From assembly GCA_030761205.1 (NCBI GenBank), contig JAULJL010000005.1, positions 11,681,501 to 11,745,500 on the forward strand: a stretch of 64,000 bases of DNA. Reading direction: 5' to 3'. Below the pieces are notes generated by a model that saw only the letters and a list, made by a program, of their open reading frames with translations, searched no databases and was not told the origin of the DNA. Shown here in pieces: positions 11,424 to 23,696 of this stretch; within the stretch, counting starts at the first letter, position 1, and each line of letters begins with the position of its first letter. Position numbers and translations under genes: made by a program. The DNA is from Fremontodendron californicum. Its lineage: Eukaryota > Streptophyta > Magnoliopsida > Malvales > Malvaceae.

Positions 11424-13614
11424 TGTAGACATCGAATTTTATCCGGGGTCAATTAGTTAATTATTTTTGTAAATTATTTATTTTTGAATCTAATTTAATA
11501 AAAAAAAGGAAGAAAATTCGAAATTAAAAAAAAAAAAATAAAAAAAGGACAAACCAAGTTTGGGTGGGATTTGATATCTTCTTTGGATTAAAATTGGACT
11601 CTAGGAGTTATGATTGGAATAAAAATCCTATCTTGATCAGATTAAGGACTCCTATGTGGATTGAAACCCTAACTCTTTTCCTATATAATGAACCCAAGCC
11701 TCAACCACAAAGGACATCAAGAAAAATATAGGATTTTCGGAGTAAGCAAGCAAGATCAATTGAAGATTTTTTTTATTTTTATTTTTTGGTGGGTTTCAAA
11801 AATTTGGGTTCTTAGTGTTAGGGTTTGATTCGAAGGGTGTTTGGTAAGGGAAAAGCTTAGGATTATTTGGGTAAAGCCTAGGCCGGAGTTTGGTAACCGT
11901 TCAGCGATCAATGAAGGAGATCGGAGGAGGTAAAGTTTTGGGTTCAAATTCAGATCTAGGAATTTCTAAAGCGATTCTAGTAGAACTAGTTTGGTTTTTG
12001 AATTGGGGAGAAAGAATTTTTTAAGATTTTTCTTGGATTTTTTGGACCATCGGAAGCGGCGGTGATCGGCTACAACCGACGATGAGTGATGGTGATCGAC
12101 GATCGGACGACGACGGCAGGCGGTGGCCGGAATCTAGGTTGCTTGGTGTTCTTCATTGTTCTTGGGCTTTGTTGAGAGAAAAGAAGAGTTTTTTTTTTAA
12201 GAGGGTAAGAATTTGAACCAAAAAAAAAAAATTGCTTTTTAAAGCTTACAAACCAGGTCGAGTCAGATGACCCACGCGCAGGCCCGACCCGGTTGTTAGC
12301 TTATGTATATATATATTTTTTGCTTTGTTTATTTTGTTATTTGTTTCCTTTCCTTTTCTTTTATTATTTCTTTTTATTATTATTTTTTTAGGAGCATTTT
12401 TTTTTGTGATTATTATTTATTATTTATTTATTATTACTAATTGTATTTTTTAAGTTTTTTTGCAGGTTTTTTTTGTGAGTTAATTATTAGTTATTAACTA
12501 TTATTATTATATTTTATATTATTAACTATTATTATTATATTCTATATTATTAACTATTATTATTATATTTTATATTATTAACTATTATTATTATTTTCTA
12601 TATTATTAACTGTTATTATTATATTTTAATTGTATTTTATTATTATTAACTATTTATTTATTTATTTATTAATAACATAATTTTTTTTAAAATTGATGAT
12701 TATTTATTTTGAAATTAATAAATTAAGATCTTTTCCAATGATGAAATCCGCAGAGTTCACGTTTGGTTGATTTCTAAGGAATTTTTAGGTGAGAAAATTC
12801 TCTTAAAAATTTTCAAGATTGATGAAAAAATTTTAAGGGATAATTTTTGATACAAAATGTTGAAATTTATTTATTTTAAATTAATTAATTTTCAATAAAT
12901 TTTTTTTGAGTCATAATTTTCATAATCAATGCTTAATTTAAAATTAAAGATAAATTAAGATTTCTTTCAAGGATGAAATTCAAAGAAATCGCGATTGGTT
13001 GATTTCTTAGAAATTTCTAGGTGAGAAAAGTCTTTTAAAAATCTTCCAAATTGATGGAAAGGTTTTAAAAGAAAATTTTCGATATTGAGATCGAGATTTA
13101 TTTTTGAGCAAACGTAAATAAAATTGTAAGTTTTTAATTACGAAGATTAGACTTAGGATTAAATTTTAATTTTTCCGACGATGAAGCCTCTTCAATGGAA
13201 AGATCGATTTCTTTTGAATACTCTCGAGGTGAGGAGACGTCTTTTAGCAATTTATCCAGATTGATGGAAAAGGAGACCTAAAAAATGATTTTCGATATTT
13301 TAACTTAAAATGAAGATAAGATAGACAAGACCATTTAATTAAGACTTTTTAAGTATCACAAGACTAATTAGGTACCGTCCTTTTGGATGGGCGTTGTGAG
13401 GATGCTAATCCTTCCTCACACGTAATCGTACTCCCGAACCTAGTTCTGATAAGTAGACCAGAACCTATTATTTTTAAGGTGCCTTAGTCAAGCTTAGGAT
13501 TACTTTAAAAATGATAGATTCGTATATGTGACTAATCACACCTAGATTAGATGATTATTGGCGACTCTATATTTGTGTCTAGCTTTCTGAATTCGCATTT
13601 GGCACGTTATGACA
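11424..13614 (+). repeat. 3' LTR of the Tat/Ogre element (2191 bp)
   Basis: The LTR runs from TGTAGACATC to TTATGACA, with TG...CA termini. Its last 637 bases match 1-634. It contains an AT-rich tandem array at about 12486-12640, four to five copies of a unit with TTATTAACTATTATTATTAT. The sequence after it starts ATAAT, which would be the target duplication, but the partner lies outside the window. Confidence 0.93.
11683..11689 (+). promoter_or_regulatory. Probable LTR promoter TATA box
   Basis: TATATAA stands about 260 bases into the LTR, in the context CTTTTCCTATATAATGAACCC. This is a normal place for the U3 promoter. No transcript start can be read from sequence alone. Confidence 0.5.
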
Positions 13615-13895
13615 ATAATCACAAAAAATTCAGTACTTAAATCACCAAAACCACAACTATCAAGATATCTCTAAAGCAAGCTTTTCGAAATTTCAACAAA
13701 AAATAACAATATTCCAATAACATTAAAAAACATAATTCAACTAAAAAAAAAAAAGGGTGGAAATCATGTGAAGTGAAAATGGGTTGGGGTAAATGGAGAG
13801 TTAGCTGCAAGAGAGCATTTTTGAGAAATCTCGGTTTGAGAAAAAAAAGGAAAAGTAAGAGAGAAAGTTATTGGCAATGAATCTGGAGGAGGAAG
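13615..13895. other. AT-rich intergenic DNA
   Basis: This is flanking DNA beyond the Tat/Ogre insertion, with A-rich runs. I see no gene or defined repeat in it. Confidence 0.6.
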
Positions 13896-14365
13896 TAGGG
13901 GTATAATCGAGTTGAGCTGAACTCAAGTATTAAAAAGTTTGAGTTCGGTTCGAAATTTGAGGCTCGAAATTTGACTTGAGTTCGATCGAATTTTATTTTT
14001 AAAGTTCGAACTCGATTTGAGATAAAACCGAACTATTTGAGCTCACTCGATTAGGCTCGTTTACCTAATAAAAAAATGAGCTCGATTTTCATACTCGAAT
14101 TCAAACTCGATTATTTGTGCTCGAATTCGAGTTCCAATTGATTTTTTTTTCAAAACTAAATAAAATAATAAAAATATATATTAAAAATAAAAAAAACTCT
14201 ATTAGGTTCGCGAGATACTCAAGTCGGGTATTAAGATATTCAAATTCGGCTTGCTCGATAATTTGAGCTACTCAAGCTCGGCTCGACAATGATCAAGCCG
14301 AATTCGAGTTTTTTCGAGTTGAATTCGAATAGTTTGCGAGTGCAGATGTCTCATTTACACACCTA
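13896..14365. mobile_element. hAT-like MITE of the CTCGAG-rich type
   Basis: The left end TAGGGGTATAATCGAG and the reverse complement of the right end, TAGGTGTGTAAATGAG, are imperfect inverted repeats. The interior is dense in GAGCTCGA/TTCGAGTT motifs. The flanking octamers GGAGGAAG and AGAAGAAG agree at six of eight positions, compatible with a decayed 8-bp target duplication. A related copy is at 36466-36906. It has no coding capacity. Confidence 0.65.
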
Positions 14366-14716
14366 AGAAGAAGGTAAAGAGTTGTGATTTAAAATAGAAA
14401 AAACGTTTTCAGCAGGAGAAAGGAGATAGAAAAAAAGGAAAGAAGAAGAGAAAAGAAAAGAAAAAAAGGAAGAGGCCAACAGCTGTGTGGTCCGTTGATA
14501 GAATGCTGAACTTTTAATTTTTATAATCAGGGATCAAACCTTGATAACCTTATATATATATAAAAAGAAAAGCAGGAGCTAGCGAAAAAGATGCTGGCAA
14601 TGACGCTGACAGTGGCAGCAAACGAGAAAATGAAAAATATGGGCTTAGAGAGAGTCAGATGTGGTTGAGTGGGAGTTGGGCCGAAGCCAGAAATATTGAC
14701 GAGGGGGGGTCGGAAT
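14366..14716. other. Purine-rich intergenic DNA
   Basis: The stretch holds an AGAAAAG-rich run (14400-14475) and a short TATATATA run. I see no gene in it. Confidence 0.6.
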
Positions 14717-15123
14717 TAGATCTGCTCATGGGTCGGATTGCGGTCTGAATTTTTTTCTTTCAACTTTACCCAAGCTCGGTCCAGGCCCGTTTGTCCGTTT
14801 CACTGTTCATTTAATATTAAAAAATAAAAAAAAATATTTTTATTTTTATATTTATATTTTTATAATTAAATTTAAATAAAAATTTATTTTTTATTATTTA
14901 AACAGTGATCTAATCCGGCTCGGATCACGAAAAACCTTGCCCAGACCTGGCCCATGAGTAGGTACAGTCGAAATATACATATAAAGATTTAAAATAAAAA
15001 TCGTGTATGAAATAAACATGTTCAATGATAGAGTTATTCGTTGGCTCGAATCAGACCGAATCTTGGACAAGTAAAATTTTTTGCTATGTGAGTCTAACTC
15101 GACCCAGTCTATGAACAACTCTA
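14717..15123. mobile_element. hAT-like MITE with TAGA...TCTA ends
   Basis: The left end TAGATCTGCTCATGGGTCGG matches the reverse complement of the right end, TAGAGTTGTTCATAGACTGG. The interior is AT-rich with GGCCC/GGGTC-type arms. It belongs to the same family as 33763-34034, which has a perfect 8-bp target duplication. Here the flanks no longer match clearly. Confidence 0.6.
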
Positions 15124-16910
15124 GTATAAAAATATTAAATTTAAATATTATATATGATATTAAATTTGCTAACAATATATAAATTTCTTATAGTCATATA
15201 ATTTTTTTAATTTTTAAATATTATAATTCATGTTGCATATGAAAAAAATAATAATAAATAAAGTCTCAACGTCAAAAAAATTCATTGTCTAATTAAAATA
15301 TACATAAAATTATTTCATATTCTAAAAAAAAATTATAAGATTACATATATTTAGAAAAAGCAAAATAAGTTAAATGCACAATTCGTGTTTAACTTTCTTT
15401 ATTTTTTTTTTTCTTATGAGCATAGGATGAAAAATATTTAATAAAATAATTAATATAAATGCATCTATTTAATTGATTGAAAAAGTAAATAAAAAAATTA
15501 AGCTAATACTAATGAATGAGATTTAAACTAAAAATGTTATCAAATTTATTATATCAAATAAATTCTACAAATAAAGGGACCAAATTGAAGGGACAAATAA
15601 ATTTTTATTTTATTTCAAAAATCTTAAAGGAGATCAAATTAAAAGACCAAATAAAATTTGAAGAATCAAACATAATTTAACCCTTATATCAAAAATCTTA
15701 AAAAAATTAAGGGGGCACGGCCCCTGACAATTGGGTTTTCATTTTAGAGTGTTTTTAGGTTTCTTTTGACAAATAAAAAAAAAAAAAAAAGAAAGAAAAG
15801 TGTCATAGTCAACTCAAATCTGATCTAATAAGCCCACACTAAAAATTTACCCAAAAAAAAAAGCCCAAATCCATTTAATGGAAATTGAATCTCTCTTCAA
15901 TCTTTTTTTTTGGTAATATTCAACCAATTTTAAAAAAATTATATAATTTCCAATATATTAAATCCATTTTATTATTATAATTTTACAAATGAAAGAGAAA
16001 AAATAGAAAAGAATGGGTAAAAAAGAAAAAAGAAAATCATTGTTTTAAAATCCTTCCAATCACGAAAACTTTTAGGAATTTGATAGTAACATTTCTCATG
16101 AAAATTCTTTAAAATAAAACATAATTTAGTAGATTTTACGAAAATATTGGAAAGCTCCCTAAAAATTCTTTAAATATTTTTATACATTAATTTCAAATGA
16201 TAAAAAAAATAGAATTATGAAATGAGATGAAAGGTCGAAGTTAATAAGAATGATAAAATAAAATAAATTATATCTTTTAATTATGATATTATCTTACCAT
16301 CTAAATTTTATTATATTATATTATATTATATTATATATATATATATATTTGAATTGACATTAAAAATTCCTTTTTCAATTCGCGCAAAGTAATGCGGATT
16401 TTCACCTAGTTATTATGTTTATAAATCTCCACTCAATTACACTAGACCTTTGTAATAAAATAAAGGCTAAAATATTATTAAAATTCTTGAATTATTTTAC
16501 TTTTTTAAGTAAGTTTTTATATATTTTGTATCCAAAAAGCTTTTTGATTTTTATCTAAATAAGATCTTTTTTCAAATGAAAGATTGATTTATGTTAAGAG
16601 TTTATTTATGTATAAATTAAAAGTTAATGGCTTATTTGAGTACAAATTAAAGATTAATAGTTTATTTGATTGCAAATTAAAAGTTAAGATCTTATTTAAG
16701 TGTAATAAAAATATAAAAGTTTACTTAGGTAAAATAATAAAATATAGGTTTTTTTTTTTATTATTATTATTTTAGCTTAAAATAAAACAAAGGTTTTAAA
16801 AATTTCTCCCAGACATTGCTTTCCAAAGTGAAAACATATGACATTCCGTCTTGCATTTCTATGTACTGATTATGTGACTTGGATATATGCGAAAATGGCA
16901 ATCCTCTCTC
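15124..16910. other. AT-rich intergenic DNA downstream of the kinase gene
   Basis: I see no gene here. The stretch contains an (ATATT)n/(AT)n microsatellite at about 16311-16350 and a possible Helitron-type 3' end at 16382-16409. It also holds an AT-rich tandem repeat at 16588-16715. The last 100-130 bases probably include the 3' untranslated region of the kinase gene at 16911-19155. Confidence 0.6.
16588..16715. repeat. AT-rich tandem repeat, about four 30-35-bp units
   Basis: Units share the pattern GTTAA..GTTTATTT..ACAAATTAAA with several substitutions between copies. The apparent small open frame across it is a by-product of the repeat. Confidence 0.6.
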
Positions 16911-18053
16911 TCAGTCAGATATCTCTTCTATTTCCTGATGGACTTCGGAAATTGCTTCCAGCTCTTGCTGGTGTCGACGTCTTTCAGGCATAGAAGCGTT
17001 ACTTCTTGGGCCAGTCAAGTCGAAGGAATTTGGTGGCATTGTGAGATTATCTTCTTCTCCTTCCAACATTTGAACAACCACTTCCATTGATGGACGATCC
17101 ACAGGGTGCCATTGGATGCACCACAGCCCTACAATTGCTAGTTTCTTCGCGATTTTAGAATTTCCTTCTCCCTCGATCGGGATTCGTAGATCTTCTCCGT
17201 TTTCTAAAAGATTATAGATCCACTCAGGATAGTAGGCAGCTTCGACGGCATTATCATCTTTACTGTTAATGTTTTTCCTGCCTCCAACCATTTCAAGCAA
17301 TAACATTCCGAAGCTATAAACATCTGACTTGTAAGACACGTTACCAAAATTCCTGGAGAAAACCTCGGGTGCAATGTAACCAATTGTTCCCCGAGCTGTT
17401 GTCATGGACACGGCGCTTTGATCCTTGGAGCACAACTTAGCTAGACCAAAATCACAGATTTTCGGATTGAAATTGTGGTCGATCAAGATATTGTGAGGCT
17501 TAATGTCGAAATGAAGGATTCGTTGATCACAACCTTGATGAAGATATTCAATTCCTTTGGCTATACCAAGGGCAATACCCTGCATCTTTTCCCAGCCAAG
17601 GAAAATGCTTTTAGAGTCTGCTGAAGCAATGAAGTTTTGCAAGGAACCATTTGGTAAAAATTCATAGACTAGAGCTCGTCTAAATCCATCGGCACAGAAG
17701 CCTACCAAGCGAACCACATTGATGTGGTGGATTCTTCCCATCGTTCCGACTTCATTAATGAACTCTTCTCCATTCCCTTTAGTTTCATTGAGGACTTTCA
17801 CAGCTACTAGAATTTCATTTGATAGCTTTCCTTTGAACACAGTTCCATAAGCCCCTTGGCCCAATTCTTCCTTGAATTGATTTGTGATCCTCTTGATATC
17901 GGCATAAGAATACCTTGTTGGCTTGAGAGCTTTGTAATCTTCCAGAAACTTTTTAATTCTTGCTTGGTTCTCCTTCTCCAATTTGTCTGACACAAAAGCT
18001 TGATAGAGGGCAAGAACAACTATTGCAAGTAAACACGAACTGAGAACTACACC

Positions 18054-18088
<35 letters not shown>

Positions 18089-19155
18089 CCAACAATTTTA
18101 GGGCAGTTTCTCTTATTAGTGTGCTTACAATTGTATCATTTAAGAAGGATAATTAACTTTTACCTGTGACTACTTGTCCTGTTGATGCCCCTGCAGAGAA
18201 TGTAATTATACTATCATCAGTTCAACAATCTGGGAAAAAAAAAAAAAAAAAACAGCTTTCGATTCAAATTGAATGGATCATGGTTTCATCCAACACGTTT
18301 TTTCTTTGAAAGTGGTTGATAGTAGAGATGTGATTCCAGCATCTCTTTTCCTTCAAATATTTGCTGAAAACTTGAAAGTAAGAAATAGGAAATTTAAGGG
18401 GAAAAATAAAAAAGAAGAAAAGAGAAGACAGTCAAGACACAACCTTTGTCTTTGTGATCAGGGAAGGGTAAGCATAGAGTTTGAGGTTTAGAGTTAGTGA
18501 TGTTCCACCCACACATGTTCCCTTCTTCCTCACAGTTTCCGCATTCCAATTTTGGTGAGAACCAAGAAAGTTGAATATCGTGGTTTTTGTAAAGTATATT
18601 TTCTGGAACTGAATAAACGTTATACATCTTGGTGCAAGAAAACAGAGAAGGCAACTTATCTATGAAACTGCTAGAAGCAAGAGCAACGAGGTAATAGCCA
18701 GCTTTACTGAGGAAGGCAGAGTAGTCTAGCCACTCCCGATTAAATGTTCTTGAACAATTGAATACTGAATAATTGAAGGTTGGGTAGTGGAACCCAAAAT
18801 GGAATGGAGAATTGGATAGATTCAGGAACTGAAGCCGTTCTATAAGGCTGCTAGTTGGGTCATATAAATGAAGCGTTTCTGACTCGTAATCAATCTTTGA
18901 AACAACTAGCTTTACTGAAACAGGCAGTTCGATAACTGTTTCATTTGTTGTGCTGCAAGACAGATCAAAGGCAGTATGATAGCCACAGTGATGGGGATGA
19001 ACACCTTTAAGTTTGAAGGGGAAACGGATGGGTGGTCCATGGCGGCTGCATCTTAGTTCCGGGCATACCCGATTCATCTCTTTAGATGCTGTAGATGTTA
19101 CTAACAAGTAAAATAAGCAAAATAGAGGAAACATCTCTTTTATTAAACTGGCCAT
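16911..19155 (-). CDS. LRK10L-type receptor-like kinase (GUB_WAK ectodomain), three exons
   Basis: This is a predicted plasma-membrane Ser/Thr receptor-like kinase of the leaf rust 10 disease-resistance-locus-like family; ligand and substrate are unknown. My model joins exons 18444-19155, 18164-18190 and 16911-18052. Each join splits a glycine codon in phase 1, has GT/AG borders, and gives 626 residues. A signal peptide lies at about 1-24. The GUB_WAK galacturonan-binding-like domain covers about 30-180, with a C-terminal cysteine module, CGNCEEEGNMCG, near 205-216. A membrane segment covers about 244-264. The kinase has the glycine loop GQGAYGTVF (about 311-319), Lys332, HFDIKPHN with Asp429, and DFG at 447-449. 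HFD in place of HRD makes it a non-RD kinase. No residue needed for catalysis is missing. The 27-base middle exon is typical of this family. Confidence 0.88.
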
Positions 19156-19199
19156 AAACCTGAACGATTTTATCTGAGCCTTTAAAGTTTAAATTGCCC

Positions 19200-19205
19200 A
19201 TATAT
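19200..19205 (-). promoter_or_regulatory. Possible TATA box of the minus-strand kinase gene
   Basis: ATATAT in the context GCATATATGGGCAA on the minus strand lies about 45 bases upstream of the start codon. The spacing allows only a very short leader, so this assignment is tentative. Confidence 0.3.
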
Positions 19206-19265
19206 GCAGCTTCTTAGAAGAAGTTGATTTATCACCAAATTAAAATTGGGATATAATCTTTTATT

Positions 19266-19982
19266 AGTAACTTAGTGTTTCTTATAAAATGTTATTGCAC
19301 GTATGTTAATTTTTTTTTTTTTGATTTTATATTCAAGTCTGATATTTTCACTTATTAATAATTGATTTTAAGTTAAATGCACTCATGTCATAATTATTTT
19401 TCCAAGTTGAAGAGAAAATGAGACTTGGAAATGGCTAAAGATTAGACCGGACAATATTGGATAAGACACGAATACGATACAAAAAAATAACATAAATACG
19501 ATACGAATACATAAATATGTTAAAATCTATATAAAACGAATGATTAATATGTCAAAATTTATATAAATATATAATATTTTAAATACGATTATGATGCAAA
19601 AAAATGACACGGATACACGAATTGCTCGAGACTACAAGCAAGTCATTTTATTCTAAAGTTTTTTTTTTTTAATGCAATTAATTAATTGTTTTAAGGTCTA
19701 GGAAGTCATGGAGAAACCAAGTTGATGGGGAAACAAGAATTCGGAGAGCAATGAGTTAGTCTTCAAGTCACATATCAAAGAAATTTCAATAAGCTGAAAA
19801 GAGAGAATATGAGTTGGAAGGTAGCCATAGTAGACCGGCAAGTTATTTAAGTCAATAAAGATGAAGTTAGGCCAATTAAGAGCAAAGCAAAGTGGCTGTT
19901 ACTTATAAAATGTTATTCCTGTTAAATCTTAAATTTCTTTTGATTTTAGCATTTTCACTACTAATTTATTTTAAGTTAGATG
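19266..19982. repeat. Tandemly duplicated intergenic segment (copy R1 and the start of copy R2)
   Basis: R1 (about 19266-19897) and R2 (from about 19898) begin with the same CTTATAAAATGTTATT and share TTAAGTTAGATGCACT, ACACGATACGA-type runs and AGGTCTAGGAAGTCATGG. R2 is interrupted at 19983 by the copia element and resumes at 31402. A third copy, R3, is at about 33430-34345. These are non-coding parts of a local duplication around the kinase genes. Confidence 0.7.
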
Positions 19983-20527
19983 TGTTGTGCGGAAGCGAAT
20001 TGATATTACTAAAACCGATTTAAACACACTGAAAAAACACCGATATTTTACGTGGTTCGGCAACTGTGCCTACATCCACGGGAGGAGGAGCTTGAAGCTT
20101 TGTATTAATGGAGTTTAGAGTACAAACATATACAGAATTCAAGGTGCTACACAAGCACTGAACTCACAACTCAACACAATACCGAATTACTCTATAAACA
20201 CAGAGTATTTGCTTCAACAATTTAGCTCTAACACATACTCAACTCTACTCATTTTCTCTCTTACTCTACATGGCTATTTATAGCCAAAATATCAAGGTGT
20301 GAACATGCATCAAGTGGCAGCCACCATAGCCACCATAGCCACCATCCACCACCTATCTTGGTGTGAACACATTGCAAGTGGTAGCCACCATAGCCACCAT
20401 CCATTTGCAAGTGGTAGCTTCCATTATTGGTGGTGCAAGTGGTGCAAGTGGTAGCTCCATTAATGGTGCTAAGCCACCTATGTGACTTTGAGCCATATTG
20501 AGCCATATTCCAAGCCATATTCCAACA
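19983..20527 (-). repeat. 3' LTR of the copia-type element
   Basis: TGTTGTGCGG...ATTCCAACA on the + strand. It contains repeated GTGGTAGC/GCCACCATAGCC motifs and the TATA motif listed separately. It appears identical to 30852-31396. Confidence 0.95.
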
Positions 20528-20545
20528 ATCTCCACCTTGGCGAGA
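20528..20545 (-). other. Polypurine tract of the copia element
   Basis: Reads CTCGCCAAGGTGGAGAT on the minus strand directly before the 3' LTR, as in many plant copia elements. Confidence 0.9.
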
Positions 20546-22314
20546 ATCCACAGAGAGAATTCACAGATCAGAGCTTCCTCCTTTCTCTTTCAAATGTACA
20601 CACCATTACTCACATATCATGGCACCTACTGCATTGGCATGATTCATCAATGCACTGAGCCTGAGTCAATTTTTCTGTCTACTTCCCAGGAATTTTCTTA
20701 GCTTCTCCAAGATCATCTCGAACTCTGAGCTCAGTTGAGCCTTCAGCCTGTCGATCTCCACCTTGCCTTTTTTCAGCAGATAGACAAATGATCCATCTTG
20801 AAGTTTCCGGAAATAAACACAGTGATCAAATTGACTGTGTGTGTACTTTTCATCCTTTCATGAAACAGTCCAACCGTTTGTACAGCTGTCACGGGATTGT
20901 TTCAGACCACAGTGATCGGTTCAACTTGCTTTTGTAATCTCTGCGACCGGGGACTCCAGAACCATCTGGTTGAGTCATACAAATTTCCTCCTCTACGGAA
21001 CCATGGAGGAATGCAGTTTTTACATCAAGTTGAACTATCTCTAGGTTATACAGTGCTACTAAAGCCAATAAGATCCGAATAGATGCATGCTTAACAACAG
21101 GTGAAAATACCTCATTGTAGTCTATTCCTTTCTTTTTGAGCCTAACCTTTGGCTACCAATCTGGCTTTGTATCTGATGCTGTCTTTGCCGGTAGCACTCT
21201 CCTTTTTGGCAAAGACCCATTTGCACCCAATTGATATCTTGAGTGTTGGAAGTGGAACCAACTTCCAAGTCTGATCGCCTCCTTCCACTGGGCATGCACA
21301 GGGCTGTTTACAGCTTCTTTGTAATTGATCAGAACATCATCATCAATTACTGGAAGGGCGTATGCCACCACGTCTGTGTATCGAGCAGGTTTCCGAATAT
21401 GTCTATTCGGTGTACTGGTGACAACTGATTCAAGTTGCTGAAAGATTTCCGGTGATGACTCCTCCACTTCATTTAAGGTGTCATCAGATTCTGGTTCTGA
21501 TTCATCAGAATTTTAACCATCATCTTCTGATTCAAAACTCCACCTGCTTTAGAGAATCTTGGTTCACATTCTCTGGAGTTGACAGTTTCAGCATTACAAA
21601 TTCGTCAAAGGCAACATCTCGGCTTACGATGACTTTCTTTGACTCAAGGTTCCACAATCGGACTGCTTTTACTCCTTCACTAAAGCCCAAAGAAGACAGC
21701 TTTCTTGGCTCTAGGATCCAGTTTTGCATCCGTTACTACGAAGCCGATCATATTCAATGGCAGAATATCCGGACTACACCTCTATGGGAGTCTTCCCATC
21801 AATTGCGGTGGAGGTTAGTCTGTTGATAATGTGGGAGGCGAACAATAAAGCCTCCGCCCAAAATGCTTTGCTCAAGCTCGACTGGGATAACATGCAGCGA
21901 ACTTTATCAACCAAAGTTCGGTTCATCCTTTCTGCAACTCCATTCTGCTGGGGAGTGCCTAGGAACAGTGAAGTGTCGGATTATCCCATCATTCTGTGAG
22001 AGGCTGCTGCTCTGCCTGTCACGGTTTCTCTGTCAAGGAGATACAGATTTCCCTTCATATTACCCTTCATTGCTAAGAATGCTCCACGTACAACTCTCAG
22101 GACTCCATTCTGAATGGTCACCTTGTAACCATTTGAGTCTAAGACCCCCAGTGATATGAGGTTCTTCTTGAGATCAGGGACATACCTTACGTCTGTAAGT
22201 TGTCTGATTGTACCGTCATGCATTTTCAGTCGGATCGTTCCGATGCCTCTAGTGTGACAAGTATTGTCATTGCCCATATGGACAATCCCTCCATCAAACT
22301 CCTTGAAGTTTGAG
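20546..22314 (-). pseudogene. Copia pol fragments: gag-pre-integrase, integrase end, RT start
   Basis: Reading leftwards from 22314, the frame starts in the protease/gag-pre-integrase linker (NFKEFDGG..VHMGNDNTC..GIGTI, to about 21985). It then jumps to the end of the integrase core (TPQQNGVAERMNRTL, about 21930-21970), which shows that most of integrase is deleted. After several stops comes the linker VVTSTPNRHIRKPARYTD (about 21400). Then comes the first part of the copia reverse transcriptase (YNEVFSPVVKHASIR..LDVKTAFLHG, about 20970-21120). The rest of reverse transcriptase, with its catalytic YVDD box, and RNase H are absent before the polypurine tract. No pol product can be made. Confidence 0.85.
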
Positions 22315-22526
22315 AACCATGATGCACCCAAAAGAGTGTATCTTATTTAACCTTGCACTAAAAAGATCAATTGTAAGTATAATGATTAGCAAGGGTCGAG
22401 TCCTCAGGGATTGGGTTTTAATCTATGAGTTATTAGTTTATAACTTACGTTCAAAGAAAGCAATAAAAGAAAAAGGGTTTTTTAAGCCAGATTTAAACTA
22501 AAGTAAATAATAAGAATAAGATGCAA

Positions 22527-22690
22527 GGCGGTATAACCAGCCAATAAAAATATATATACTAAATTAGGCGGTATAACCAGCCAATAAAAATATATATACT
22601 AAATTAGGCGGTATAACCAGCCAATAAAAATAAAACAAAGTTAATATACAAATTAGGCGGTATAACCAGCCAATAAAAATAAATATACTT
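22527..22690. repeat. Tandem repeat with core AGGCGGTATAACCAGCC (four copies)
   Basis: Four units of about 40-49 bases, each with AGGCGGTATAACCAGCCAATA plus an AT-rich spacer. The same array is at 27593-27756 in the other LTR. A three-copy relative lies at 58118-58240, in the leader of the Athila copy and outside its LTR. Spacers are AT-rich and variable and the array is retroelement DNA, so it is not CRISPR. Confidence 0.9.
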
Positions 22691-23696
22691 TTAAAAATAA
22701 GTAAACTAGAAAAGTAAGAAAACAAGTAAGTAAGAAGAATCAAATATGAAAAATATGGTTAAGGTTTCATTCTCCACCACTAGACATCATTAAGAATCAA
22801 TTTCATATCTATCAACATTAACCAACTATCAAAGTTAACAACCGTAGATAACAACAAGCTCTGTTATCCCAATCTTTCCTTAGTTTGTTGTTAAATAGAA
22901 CAAGCTCTCTATTTAATCTCTAACCATTAAACAACCTAGAATAAGCTCTCTAAGTTCAATTTAATGGCAGCTTTATGATGAGAAAGATAGGTTGATCTAA
23001 GCAACAAACACATAAGCTCGGATTGTTCAACTTAGGTTATGTTCCACTTTGCAATTATTGAAAACTTGACCATAATCATTAATCACAAATTGCCACTTAT
23101 GAATAGGAAATCAAGACAATTACACGGATCAAGACTCCTAAACTAGCAATAGATAATTATCAAGATCTATCTAGTTGTACACCTAAACAAATCAAGACAA
23201 CATCATGAACAATTCTTGTAGAAGAACATAAGCAACTTTGATAGAAAATTAATGATAGATAGAATCTGAAAATCAATTATAAAACATGTCTAGGGCTTTG
23301 AAATCACCCTTAACCAAATAGAAGTTTAGCCAAGCATAGGCATTGTAAACATAAACATAAAATTAAAGAAAATCTAAGAAGAAAATAAAAGAAAGAAAGA
23401 AGAAGAGGAAGAATATTAATTATCCAACCTCTTGCTCTCTCTAAAGAAAAAGAAAACTAGAGAAAAGAAAGAAAACTAGAGAAAAGAAAGAAGAAGAAAA
23501 CTTAGAGAATTTTATTAAAATGGCTAATATCCTACCTATGTACAATATGATCCCTTACAATCATCCAAGGCCCTCTATTTATACACATTTTGGAGGGCTA
23601 AATGACAAGAGACAAGCTTTACAAATTTCAAAGGTAGGTATAATAGGTGGGTGCATTTTTCTAACAATTTTCGTCATATTGTATGACCATTTTGAT

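Larger units (their letters stand above)
1..13614 (+). mobile_element. Tat/Ogre-type Ty3/gypsy LTR retrotransposon, decayed, 5' end outside the window
   Basis: The order is 5' LTR (partial), primer binding site, an extra ORF1, gag, remnant protease, reverse transcriptase, RNase H, a second archaeal-like RNase H, integrase, a long 3' noncoding region, polypurine tract and 3' LTR. The extra ORF upstream of gag and the double RNase H are hallmarks of the Tat/Ogre lineage. The full element would be about 15 kb if the 5' LTR matches the 2191-bp 3' LTR. The visible 634 bases of 5' LTR differ from the 3' LTR at roughly 30 positions by eye (about 5 percent), so the insertion is old. All reading frames carry stops or frameshifts, so it cannot be autonomous now. 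Confidence 0.93.

Noticed and set aside
20261..20551. Trp/Gly-rich minus-strand frame, also present at 31130-31387
   Set aside because: It comes from GCCACCATAGCC-type repeats inside the copia LTR and is present in both LTR copies; not a gene.
22527..22690. Regularly spaced AGGCGGTATAACCAGCC repeats as a possible CRISPR-like array
   Set aside because: The host is a plant, the spacers are AT-rich near-copies of each other, and the array lies in retroelement LTRs and leaders.
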